A stretch of 64,000 bases of DNA from Herbiconiux sp. SALV-R1. Its GTDB lineage: Bacteria; Actinomycetota; Actinomycetes; Actinomycetales; Microbacteriaceae. Where the stretch lies: positions 2,418,001 to 2,482,000 of the forward strand of contig NZ_CP053344.1 in assembly GCF_013113715.1 (NCBI RefSeq), written 5' to 3'. A program made the position numbers and the translations under genes. Positions 1 through 7,369 of this stretch are shown in pieces (position 1 is the stretch's first letter; every line of letters starts with the position of its first letter). The notes under the pieces were generated by a model that saw only the letters and a program-made list of their open reading frames with translations, did no database searches and was not told the origin of the DNA.

Positions 1-860
1 ATGCGCTTGGCCGGCACCGCCTCGTCGAACGTCGACCCCGCGGTGAGGTCCATCACGTCCTTCAGGTGCAGGTAGCCCGTGGGCTCCCCCGACCCGTTCG
101 TGAGGATGTACCGCGAGTACCCGTGCTCGGCCACCGCAGCCTGGATGGCGCGCGGCGTCGACTCGGGCGCCAGCAGCACCATCTCGGCGATCGGCACCTC
201 CACGTCGCTGACCTTCTTCGCCGTGAACTCGAACGCCGCCGAGAGGGTGCCCGACGCATCCGTCAGCACACCCTCGCGGGTCGACTGCTTCACGATCGTC
301 GCCACCTCGTCGAGCGTGTACGTGCTCGTCGCCTCGTCTTTCGGCTGCACCCGGAAGGCGCGCAGGATGAGGTTCGCGATGCCGTTCAGCGACCAGATCA
401 CCGGCCGCACCACCTTCGACACGAACACCAGGGGCGGCGCGAGCAGCAGCGCGGCCCGGTCGGGCACCGAGAAGCTGAGGTTCTTCGGCACCATCTCGCC
501 GAACACCACGTGCAGGAAGGTCACCAGCACCAGCGCGATGACGAACGCGACTCCCCCGATGAGTTCGGGGCTGAGCGGAGTGAGCGCGAGCGGGTACTCG
601 AGCAGGTGGTGGATGGCGGGCTCCGACACGTTCAGGATGAGCAGCGAACACACCGTGATGCCGAGCTGGCTGGTGGCCAGCATGAGCGTGGCGTGCTCCA
701 TCGCCCAGAGCGTCGTCTTCGCGGCCTTGCTGCCCGCCTCGGCGCGCGGCTCGATCTGCGAGCGGCGGGCCGAGATGACGGCGAACTCGGCGCCGACGAA
801 GAAGGCGTTCACGACGAGCAGCACCACGAGCCATACGATTCCGGGGATGATGTCGCTCAT
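1..860 (-). CDS. CNNM/CorC-type CBS-domain membrane protein (3' end cut by window)
   Basis: Reads from an ATG at 860 to the window edge with no stop, so about 286 N-terminal residues are visible. The first ~190 residues form a DUF21/CNNM membrane domain with several hydrophobic segments and the family motif FGEMVPKN. A CBS region follows, with a segment reading EVPIAEMVLLAPEST. CNNM/CorC proteins are membrane proteins linked to divalent cation (Mg2+/Co2+) efflux or homeostasis, often labelled hemolysin-like. The start overlaps the stop of the upstream paralogue by ATGA, so the two are translationally coupled. The distal CBS and any C-terminal CorC domain lie outside the window. Confidence 0.9.
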   Translation of the reverse strand, partial: MSDIIPGIVWLVVLLVVNAFFVGAEFAVISARRSQIEPRAEAGSKAAKTTLWAMEHATLMLATSQLGITVCSLLILNVSEPAIHHLLEYPLALTPLSPELIGGVAFVIALVLVTFLHVVFGEMVPKNLSFSVPDRAALLLAPPLVFVSKVVRPVIWSLNGIANLILRAFRVQPKDEATSTYTLDEVATIVKQSTREGVLTDASGTLSAAFEFTAKKVSDVEVPIAEMVLLAPESTPRAIQAAVAEHGYSRYILTNGSGEPTGYLHLKDVMDLTAGSTFDEAVPAKR

Positions 861-2227
861 CGGACGTCCTCTCCTTCGGCGGCGTGGGCAAGCGGTGCGG
901 TCAGCGCGGCGTGCGCGGCGTCTTCCGACTCGTCCACCGGAATGAAGCGGATGCGGTCGAGCCGCACCCCGTCGACCCGCTCGACCCGCAGCACACCGCC
1001 GTCGATGGCGACCTCGTCGCCGAGCTCGGGCAGGCGGTCGAGCTCGTCGATCACGAAGCCGGCCACGGTCTCGTGCCCCTCGTCGTCATCGGGCACGCGG
1101 ATGCCGGTGCGCTCGAGCAGCTCGTCGGGCCGGAGGCCGGCGTCGAACACGACGGAGCGCCCGGTGCGCACGACGCCGGCGTGGGCCCGGTCGTGCTCGT
1201 CTTCCAGCTCGCCCACGAGCTCCTCCACGAGGTCTTCGAGGGTCACGACGCCGGCGGTTCCGCCGTACTCGTCGGTGACGACCGCGATCTGGAAGCCGCT
1301 GCCCCGCAACAGCCCCAGCAGGGTGTCGATGCCCATCGACTCGGGGATGCGGAGCGGCTCGACCATGAGGTCGCCGACCCGAGCATCCGTCTGGTCGTCG
1401 AGCGGCACGGCGAAGGCCTGCTTCACGTGCACCACGCCGACGATGTCGTCGACGCCGCCGTCACCCGTCACGGGGAAGCGCGAATAGCCGGTCGACAGGG
1501 CGAGCGCGACCACCTCGGCCGCCGAGGTGGCGGGGGTGACGCTCGCCATGCGCACGCGCGGCGTCATGACGTCGGAGGCGTCGCGCTCGGCGAAGCGCAG
1601 GGTGCGGTCGAGCAGGGTGGCGTGATCGCTGTCGAGCATGCCCTCGGTTGCCGAGCGGCGCACGAGCGAGCTGAGCTCCTCGGCGGTGCGGGCGCCCGAG
1701 AGCTCCTCCTTGGGCTCGATGCCCATGGCGCGGATGAGCGCGTTCGCCGTGTTGTTGAAGAGCAGGATGACGGGCTTGAACACCGTGGTGAACAGCGCCT
1801 GGAAGGGCACCACGAGCTTCGCGGTGGCCAGCGGTAGCGCGAGCGCGAAGTTCTTCGGCACGAGCTCGCCGATGACCATCGAGAACAGCGTCGCGAGCAG
1901 GATGCCCACGACGGCACCCACTCCGGGCACGATCGCCTCGGGCACGCCGATGCCGGTGAGCGGCTCGCGCAGCATCGAGGAGATGGCGGGTTCGAAGGTG
2001 TACCCCGTGAGCAGGGTGGTCAGCGTGATGCCGAGCTGCGCGCCGGAGAGGTGCGTCGAGGTGATGCGCAGGGCCTTGATGGTGGGGCCGAGGCGCTTTT
2101 CGCCGCGCGCCCGGCGCTGCTCGAGCTCATGCCGGTCGAGGTTGACCAGCGAGAACTCGCTGGCCACGAAGAGGCCGGTGCCGACGGTGAGCACGAGGCC
2201 CACGCCCACCATGATCCATTCATACAA
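857..2227 (-). CDS. CNNM/CorC-type CBS-domain membrane protein, first gene of pair
   Basis: 456 residues: DUF21 membrane domain (about 1-190, with IGELVPKNFA), a CBS pair (about 210-330, containing DVMTPRVRM and DEYGGTAGVVTLED) and a C-terminal CorC/HlyC-type domain (about 345-425). That is the complete family architecture. The start is a TTG at 2227 preceded by an AGGGGG ribosome binding site about 8 nt away; the next in-frame ATG is five codons inside. Proposed role is divalent-cation efflux or homeostasis in the cytoplasmic membrane, possibly as a heteromer with the overlapping downstream paralogue. The exact ion cannot be read from sequence. Confidence 0.92.
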   Translation of the reverse strand: MYEWIMVGVGLVLTVGTGLFVASEFSLVNLDRHELEQRRARGEKRLGPTIKALRITSTHLSGAQLGITLTTLLTGYTFEPAISSMLREPLTGIGVPEAIVPGVGAVVGILLATLFSMVIGELVPKNFALALPLATAKLVVPFQALFTTVFKPVILLFNNTANALIRAMGIEPKEELSGARTAEELSSLVRRSATEGMLDSDHATLLDRTLRFAERDASDVMTPRVRMASVTPATSAAEVVALALSTGYSRFPVTGDGGVDDIVGVVHVKQAFAVPLDDQTDARVGDLMVEPLRIPESMGIDTLLGLLRGSGFQIAVVTDEYGGTAGVVTLEDLVEELVGELEDEHDRAHAGVVRTGRSVVFDAGLRPDELLERTGIRVPDDDEGHETVAGFVIDELDRLPELGDEVAIDGGVLRVERVDGVRLDRIRFIPVDESEDAAHAALTAPLAHAAEGEDVR

Positions 2228-2318
2228 GGGGCAGCCCCCTGAGAGTCGGACCGGTGGTCAGAGTGTCAAGGGGCGTCGATCTGTGATGAGGAGGGTCGTC
2301 CATAGTCCCGGCAGACTA

Positions 2319-2353
2319 CCGGCCCCTCATGTGAAACGTCTATGAGGGGCCGG
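2319..2353 (-). terminator. 12-bp hairpin downstream of the 91-aa gene
   Basis: A perfect 12-bp stem (2319-2330 with 2342-2353, CCGGCCCCTCAT/ATGAGGGGCCGG) encloses an 11-nt loop. It lies just past the stop of the gene at 2375-2650 and before the CNNM operon in the same direction. There is no U-tract, as is common in high-GC actinobacteria, so terminator function is inferred. Confidence 0.6.
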
Positions 2354-2374
2354 GCGAGGCGGGGCGGATGCGCG

Positions 2375-2650
2375 TCAGGCCGAGATGCCTGCCTCGCGGA
2401 AGAGCTTCCGCAGGTCGACGACGAGCTGCTCGTCGACGTCTTTGTGGCGAGGCTTCGTGATGACCAGGCGGCCCTCGCCGAGCTTCACCACGAACTTGCC
2501 GTCGTGCTCCTCGGTGACCTCGGCCACCTCGTTCAGCAGGCCGATCACGTCGTTCCACTCCAGGTTGTGCGTGGTGGGGTGCGCCTCGATGCGCTGCAGG
2601 GTGGTGCGGTGGTGCTGGCTGAGGTGCTCGGGGGTGCCGGCGTCGGTCAT
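2375..2650 (-). CDS. Small conserved hypothetical protein, HicA-like
   Basis: 91 residues. A good AGGAG site sits 5 nt before the ATG at 2650. The protein begins with a polar helix (HLSQHHRTTLQRIEAHPTTH), then reads NLEWNDVIGLLNEVAEV, then two short strands (GKFVVKLGEGRLVITKPRHK). This layout resembles HicA/YcfA-like double-stranded-RNA-binding folds seen in many actinobacterial hypotheticals. No HicB-like partner is adjacent, so a toxin role is not supported. It is a single gene with a hairpin downstream; function unknown. Confidence 0.7.
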   Translation of the reverse strand: MTDAGTPEHLSQHHRTTLQRIEAHPTTHNLEWNDVIGLLNEVAEVTEEHDGKFVVKLGEGRLVITKPRHKDVDEQLVVDLRKLFREAGISA

Positions 2651-2747
2651 GGTGTCTCCTCGAGGGCGATGGGCTCGCGGTGGGCCGGGAGCCGGGTGGG
2701 CGGCATCCGTTCGATGCGTCGTCATCGCTCACAGTAGCGCCGCCGGG

Positions 2748-2783
2748 TATCGTCGAGGGATGCGCTGGGTGATTCCCCGTTGA
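2748..2783 (+). promoter_or_regulatory. Probable -10 box (TATCGT) and 7-codon leader ORF overlapping the next start
   Basis: TATCGT at 2748-2753 is followed 6 nt later by an ATG (2760) opening a 7-codon frame, MRWVIPR. Its TGA at 2781-2783 overlaps the TTG start of the SRPBCC gene (TTGA, 2780-2783). This is the geometry of a leaderless leader peptide that hands ribosomes to the main gene by termination-reinitiation. The reading is inferred; there is no alternative ribosome binding site close to the TTG. Confidence 0.4.
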
Positions 2784-3244
2784 CCGCCCGATTCGAGGTC
2801 GTGACGCTGTCGGCGCATCCGGTCGAGGTGCTCTTCGACCGCGCTCGCAGCATCGACGAGCACCTCGGGTCGATGGCCGGCACGCGCGAGCGTGCGGTCG
2901 CGGGGGTGACGAGCGGGCTCATCGGGGAGGGTGAAGAGGTGACCTGGGAGGCCAGGCACTTCGGGGTGCGGATGCGGTTGTCGAGCCGGGTGATGGAGCT
3001 CGACTTTCCGACGCGGTTCGTCGACGAGCAGGTGGCGGGGCCGTTCAGGTGGTTCCGGCACGAGCACGTGTTCTCGGCGCTGCCGGGGGGCGCGGGTGGT
3101 GGGGTCGACGGTGGGTCGCGGATGGTGGATCGGGTGGAGTTCGCGGCGCCGTTCGGGGTGCTCGGGGTGGTGGTCGAGCGGCTCGTGCTGCGGGGGTATC
3201 TGCGGCGGTTGATCGAGGAGCGGGGGCGGTACCTCGCGGGGTGA
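2780..3244 (+). CDS. SRPBCC (START/polyketide-cyclase-like) family protein
   Basis: 154 residues opening with the first strand typical of SRPBCC folds (TARFEVVTLSAHPVEVLFDRAR) and including the usual central stretch FRWFRHEHVF and a long C-terminal helix (VLRGYLRRLIEERGRYLA). SRPBCC proteins bind hydrophobic ligands in a helix-grip cavity; the ligand cannot be assigned here. The start is TTG at 2780, overlapping the stop of a tiny leader ORF. The gene stands alone with 139 bp before the next one. G-rich codon choice in the C-terminal half gives runs of GGGG. Confidence 0.82.
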   Translation: MTARFEVVTLSAHPVEVLFDRARSIDEHLGSMAGTRERAVAGVTSGLIGEGEEVTWEARHFGVRMRLSSRVMELDFPTRFVDEQVAGPFRWFRHEHVFSALPGGAGGGVDGGSRMVDRVEFAAPFGVLGVVVERLVLRGYLRRLIEERGRYLAG

Positions 3245-3383
3245 GGGGGTGCTCAGGGTGCGGGGCTGCTCGGGTGGGGCGGCGCTGGAGCGTGCGGTAC
3301 CTTCGGTGCTCAGGGGGGGCGGGTAGCGTGGCGAGTCAGTCGGTGATGCGGCCGGCCGAGTTCTTACGGGGGGGGCGGCGACG

Positions 3384-3926
3384 ATGGCGACCGAGTATCT
3401 GCGTGACGGCGTCTTCCTCATCGCCTGGTTCGGGCTGATGACCTGCGTGTGGTTCGGCTGGGCGCAGGAGGCTCCGCCGAAGGGTGCGGCGCGGTGGCTC
3501 GGCGTCGGGAGCGGGCTCGGCATCGTCGCGGCGCTCGCGGGCGGGTTGCTGCTGTGGCGGGTCTGGGCGACGCCCTCGGCGCTCGAAGGGCAGTACCCGG
3601 TGTTCGGGCTGCTCGTGCTCGCGGAGGTCGCTGTCGCCGCGATCGCCTGTCTCGTGCTCTGGCGGCGGGGGCGGAAGCGGTGGTTCTCGCTGGCGGTCGG
3701 GCTCGTCGTGGCGGTGCACTTCGTGCCCCTCGGCATCCTGCTCGACGACGCCGGGCTCATCGTGCTCGGGCTCGTGCAGACCGTGCTGGTGATCGTCGCC
3801 GCCCGGGTCGCCCACAACAAGCACCGCGCGCCGAGCTTCACCATCGGGGTGGCGATGGGTGTGACGCTGCTGATGGCGGTGATGGTGGCGGGCGTGCGGT
3901 GGGTGCCGGAGGCGCTCAGCGCGTAG
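3384..3926 (+). CDS. Six-helix integral membrane protein of unknown function
   Basis: 180 residues, mostly hydrophobic. Segments near 8-26, 38-58, 72-92, 100-118, 120-142 and 153-172 look like six membrane helices, with short basic loops such as RRGRKRW and HNKHR that suggest inside orientation by the positive-inside rule. A G-rich stretch precedes the ATG at 3384. No catalytic motif was recognised. Conserved hypothetical membrane protein; function unknown. Confidence 0.75.
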   Translation: MATEYLRDGVFLIAWFGLMTCVWFGWAQEAPPKGAARWLGVGSGLGIVAALAGGLLLWRVWATPSALEGQYPVFGLLVLAEVAVAAIACLVLWRRGRKRWFSLAVGLVVAVHFVPLGILLDDAGLIVLGLVQTVLVIVAARVAHNKHRAPSFTIGVAMGVTLLMAVMVAGVRWVPEALSA

Positions 3927-3986
3927 CGCGCAGCGCGGCTCTGCGCTGGTGGCGCCCGGCGGCGGCACGTGGCGCGCAGCGGCGGG

Positions 3987-4235
3987 TCACTCGGCGTCGA
4001 GTTCCTGCTCGAGCTGCTCGGCGGTGAGGCGGTCGCCCGGGGTCGGGCGGCGGAACGCGGTGTGCTCGGCGTGCTCCCGTTCGTGGACGGCGGCCGCATC
4101 GGCGTCGGCGTCGGGCTCGCCGGCGTGAGCGGCGTCGGCGAGTTCGGTGTCGGCCTCGCCGTCGAGGTCGTGGTCGCGCGGATCCGGCTCGGGCGCGGGC
4201 TGCCCCGCCGGGAGGAACGGCTCAGAAGAAGACAT
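3987..4235 (-). CDS. Small acidic protein, likely disordered
   Basis: 82 residues from the ATG at 4235, rich in Asp, Glu, Ala and Pro (for example DLDGEADTELADAAHAGE), ending in a predicted amphipathic tail (TAEQLEQELDAE). The composition indicates a soluble, intrinsically disordered protein. A GTG at 4265, ten codons upstream, has a better ribosome binding site (GGGAG with 7-nt spacing) and would add MFTWAQHPRF, so the start is uncertain. Function unknown. Confidence 0.6.
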   Translation of the reverse strand: MSSSEPFLPAGQPAPEPDPRDHDLDGEADTELADAAHAGEPDADADAAAVHEREHAEHTAFRRPTPGDRLTAEQLEQELDAE

Positions 4236-4334
4236 GAACCGAGGATGCTGTGCCCACGTGAACACCGCGTGAACTCCCGGAACCCCGGTCGAGCCACGGT
4301 GCGAGGCAGGCGCGGCGGAGCATCCGCTGCTCTG

Positions 4335-6203
4335 TCACTTCGCGGTGACGGTCACCGTGGGCGAGGCGGGAGCCTTGGCGGAGGCGACCTGCAGGCCCAC
4401 CCGTACCTCCTGGCCCGGGGCGAGCGCCGCCGCCCAGTCGGCCCCCGTGCAGGTGACGGAGACCTTGGGCTTCGCCGTGCAGGTCATGCCCCAGGCGTTG
4501 ACCACGGAGGTGACGGCGGGGTCGTTCCAGGTGGCCGTCCAGGAGGACGTCGTGCCGGTCGACTTCACCACGAGGTCGGCGACGTAGCCGTCGCCCCACG
4601 AGCTCTGCAGCTGCCAGCTCGCCTGCACGCCGGCGGGGGCCGAGGTCGGCGTCGGGGTGGGGGTGGTCGTGGGCTTCGGCGTGGCGGTCGCCGTCGGTTT
4701 CGGGGTGGGCGTGGGCGTCGCCGTGGGCTTCGGGGTCGCGGTGGGCGTTGGCGTCGCCGTGGGCTTCGGGGTCGCGGTGGCCGTCGGCTTCGGGGTGGGG
4801 GTGACCGTGGGCGGGGCGGCGGTGGTCGTGGGGATGGGGGTGACCGTGGGCTTCGGGGTCGACGTGGGCTTCGGGGTGGGAGACGGGCTGGGGGTCACCG
4901 CTCCGCCGGCGCCGAGGAGGGGCCGGAGGGCCTGGAGCTTCGCGGTCTGCGGGGTCGTCCAGTCGTCTTTCACGAGGCCGCCGGTGTCACCGCTGTTCGG
5001 GTTGAACGACCAGTAGGCGAAGCTCAACTTCTTCGAGCCCAGGTAGCTCACCAGGCTGGCGAGCCACTTCTTGTCGCTCTCGGTCTCGTACTTGGTGCCG
5101 AACTCGCCGACCAGCACCGGGGCGATCTTCTTCGTCGAGATGAAGCCCCAGTTCTTCTCCCACACCCCGGCGAGGTTCGCCGGATAGTTCGACGCCTGAA
5201 ACCACGACTGGTTGAACACCGTCGACGGGTAGTCGTGCGGGGAGTAGACGACGCGGTTCGCCACCGACAGCTTCACCGGCTTCGAAGCGACGCCCGAGAG
5301 CCCGCCGCCCCACCAGGTGGAGCTGCCTTCGGGCTGACGTTCGACGCCCTCCACCACGATGAGCAGCTTCGGGTTCACCGAGAGCACCGCGTTGCCCGCC
5401 CGGGTGGCCGCCGCCTGCCAGTCGACCGAGGGGGTGCCGCAGCCCCAGCAGGCGCTACCGTGCGGCTCGTTGTGCAGGTCGACGCCGATCACGGTCGGGT
5501 CGGTCTTGTAGCGGGAGGCGAGCATCTTCCAGTCGGAGATCCACTTCGCTTCGCTGTACTGGCCGGTGTACCAGAGCTCGGACTGCCCGCCCGAGTCGGG
5601 CCGGTGCCGGTCGAGGATGACGCTCAAGCCGTACGCCTTGGCCCGGGCGACGAAGCGATCCATCAGCTGCAACGGGCTGAAGGCGCCGAGCCCGGGGTTC
5701 ACCTGCTCGTTGATCGAGTTCGGCTTCGCCTGCGCGAGGCACTCGTTCGAGAACGGCAGCCTCACGGTGTTGAAGCCCATCGAGGCGATTTGCGCGAGTC
5801 CGGAGTCGAGCGAGATGCTCCACAGCCCGTGGGGCGCGCAGTTCGAAGTCTCCATGCCGAACCAGGCGACGGCCTTGATGACGTAGTCCGACCCCGAGGC
5901 GGTCTTGATGCTCGCGCCGCTGGTGTGCAGCCACCCGGGCTGGGTCGCAGCGGATGCGGTGGTCGCCGGCACGACGAGCCCCGCCACCACGAGGGCCAGC
6001 GCTGCGAGCGCGGCACCGAGGCGTCGGCGGAGGGGGCGGGTGTGGGCGCGCCGGGTGCGGGCGCCTGCGCTGGGGCGGGTGTGGGCGCGCCGGGCGCTGG
6101 CGCTCATGTCGGCACGGGACTCTGCGCGGGTGCGCCGGGTGTGGGCGCTGAGGGATGACGCCGGGGCGAGCATCCGTTCGCCGTCGTCGCTTCGAGCGCG
6201 CAT
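4335..6203 (-). CDS. Secreted endo-1,4-beta-glucanase, GH5 (E1-like) with PT linker and CBM2
   Basis: About 622 residues from the ATG at 6203, chosen because GGAGG lies 4 nt upstream; another ATG sits six codons further out at 6221. Numbering from 6221: an unusually long Arg/His-rich N-region (to ~67), a signal-peptide core ending TASAA (~92), and a GH5 catalytic domain (~95-436). Acid/base E252 is in HNEPHG and nucleophile E373 in GEFGTK. A Pro/Thr linker of PKPTATPTP repeats (~443-528) leads to a CBM2-like cellulose-binding module with conserved Trp residues. The catalytic domain closely follows the Acidothermus E1 endoglucanase pattern (NWFG-like, HGLW, DRHRPD). It should cut cellulose or mixed glucans outside the cell. 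It is monocistronic, and the start is not certain. Confidence 0.93.
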   Translation of the reverse strand: MRARSDDGERMLAPASSLSAHTRRTRAESRADMSASARRAHTRPSAGARTRRAHTRPLRRRLGAALAALALVVAGLVVPATTASAATQPGWLHTSGASIKTASGSDYVIKAVAWFGMETSNCAPHGLWSISLDSGLAQIASMGFNTVRLPFSNECLAQAKPNSINEQVNPGLGAFSPLQLMDRFVARAKAYGLSVILDRHRPDSGGQSELWYTGQYSEAKWISDWKMLASRYKTDPTVIGVDLHNEPHGSACWGCGTPSVDWQAAATRAGNAVLSVNPKLLIVVEGVERQPEGSSTWWGGGLSGVASKPVKLSVANRVVYSPHDYPSTVFNQSWFQASNYPANLAGVWEKNWGFISTKKIAPVLVGEFGTKYETESDKKWLASLVSYLGSKKLSFAYWSFNPNSGDTGGLVKDDWTTPQTAKLQALRPLLGAGGAVTPSPSPTPKPTSTPKPTVTPIPTTTAAPPTVTPTPKPTATATPKPTATPTPTATPKPTATPTPTPKPTATATPKPTTTPTPTPTSAPAGVQASWQLQSSWGDGYVADLVVKSTGTTSSWTATWNDPAVTSVVNAWGMTCTAKPKVSVTCTGADWAAALAPGQEVRVGLQVASAKAPASPTVTVTAK

Positions 6204-6338
6204 CGATCCTCCGAGTTGCATGTCTGGCCCGTGTGAACTGCAACCCCCGCACGAGTTCCCAACACCTCGGAGGTGCCCTCATGGTAACCCGATCCTGCCC
6301 GGCCCGCCGACCCGGGGGCGCCGGCGGCCGCAGAGGTA

Positions 6339-6380
6339 GCGCAAAGTGCTCGAATCCTGGCGCTTTCGCGCACTTCGCGC
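6339..6380 (-). terminator. 11-bp stem downstream of the sortase-like gene
   Basis: GCGCAAAGTGC (6339-6349) pairs with GCACTTCGCGC (6370-6380) over 11 bp with one wobble. It lies 21 nt past the stop of the gene at 6401-7237. The 20-nt loop can form a smaller hairpin. No U-tract is present, so the terminator role is inferred. Confidence 0.5.
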
Positions 6381-6400
6381 GACCATCGCGCGCGGCGAGG

Positions 6401-7237
6401 TCAGGGAGCGGGCGTCGGCGGCAGCGCGAGGTCGACGCGGCGGAGGGCGACGAGGCGGAGGCCGCTGTCGTCCCAATAGCAGGTCTGGAGCAGGAGGTCG
6501 GCGGTGAGGCCGGAGGTGGCGGTGGCGGCGTCGTCGCCGGCGTGGGCGGCACGGTCGCCGGTGACCTGGTAGTCGCCGTCGAGGTCGGTTCCGCCGATCG
6601 ACACCAGGTCGCCCACTGTCAGGCCGAGCACGACGTCACCCTCGCAGAAGTTGTGGGCGCCGACGATGGGGGCGGAGGCGCCCACATCCATCCGCACCCA
6701 GAGGCATCGGTCGAGCTCGTCTTGAAACCCGCGCGTGTCGACGTCGATGTTCACGTGCTGCTGGCCCGATGCGCCGGCCCCGTCGTCTCCCCGGTCTTTG
6801 CCCGCGGAGTCGCCCGTCTCGTCGGGCGAGGCGGGGAGCGTGGTGCCTCCGGCGGAGTCGCCCGTCTCGCCGGGTGCGGCGGGGAGCGTGGTGCCTCCGG
6901 CGGCGGTCGCGGATGCGTCGGAACGCGCGTGAGCCGACGCCCCGGCGAGTGACGTGCTGTTCAGGCCCGCGGGCAGGCCGTCCACCGGCGTGGCCACCAC
7001 GGGCAGGCCGGCCACCGGTGTAGCCGCCGTGGGCTGGCCGGCCAGCTGCGTGGCCGCCGCGTGTGGAGGCGTGACGCTGATGGCGGCCCAGAGGAGCCCG
7101 GCCGCCGCAGAACCGGCGAGCAGCGCGAGCGGGACGCGTCTGCGGAGTGCCGCCCAGCGCTCGGCGCGGTGGTACGCGTCAAAGGCGACTCGATCCTCTC
7201 CGTCGCGTGCGGGATCGGGAGCGGCGCGTCTCGCCAT
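6401..7237 (-). CDS. Sortase-like membrane-anchored transpeptidase
   Basis: 278 residues: a cytoplasmic basic N-terminus, one membrane helix (~35-55), a long Ala/Gly/Pro/Thr-rich extracellular stalk (~56-155) and a C-terminal sortase-like domain (~160-275). The three sortase residues are all in order: H195 in GAHNF, C253 in LLLQTCYW and R261 eight residues later, with the GDLVSIGG and YQV strand pattern between them. H-to-C spacing of 58 is normal for sortases. Sortases join LPXTG- or LAXTG-tailed proteins to the cell wall. The stalk carries a 16-residue duplication (GGTTLPAxPxETGDSA). GGGAGG precedes the ATG by 7 nt. A possible LAATG substrate lies at 56259-58808. Confidence 0.7.
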   Translation of the reverse strand: MARRAAPDPARDGEDRVAFDAYHRAERWAALRRRVPLALLAGSAAAGLLWAAISVTPPHAAATQLAGQPTAATPVAGLPVVATPVDGLPAGLNSTSLAGASAHARSDASATAAGGTTLPAAPGETGDSAGGTTLPASPDETGDSAGKDRGDDGAGASGQQHVNIDVDTRGFQDELDRCLWVRMDVGASAPIVGAHNFCEGDVVLGLTVGDLVSIGGTDLDGDYQVTGDRAAHAGDDAATATSGLTADLLLQTCYWDDSGLRLVALRRVDLALPPTPAP

Positions 7238-7369
7238 GGCTCCACCTCCCGTCGCGCGTGCTCCGTCGCCGGGGCTGCGCCCGATGATGCCTGGCCGAGA
7301 TGAACACGCGGTGACGCCTCATACGTCCGTCACGTCGTGGGCGACAGGGGAAAGGAGGGGTGGCCATCG

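Noticed and set aside
3969-6158. A 729-residue open frame on the plus strand antisense to the cellulase gene
   Set aside because: Low-complexity Gly/Arg/Val-rich translation with no domain; the minus strand has a full GH5-CBM2 enzyme with catalytic residues. It is a by-product of high G+C third positions.
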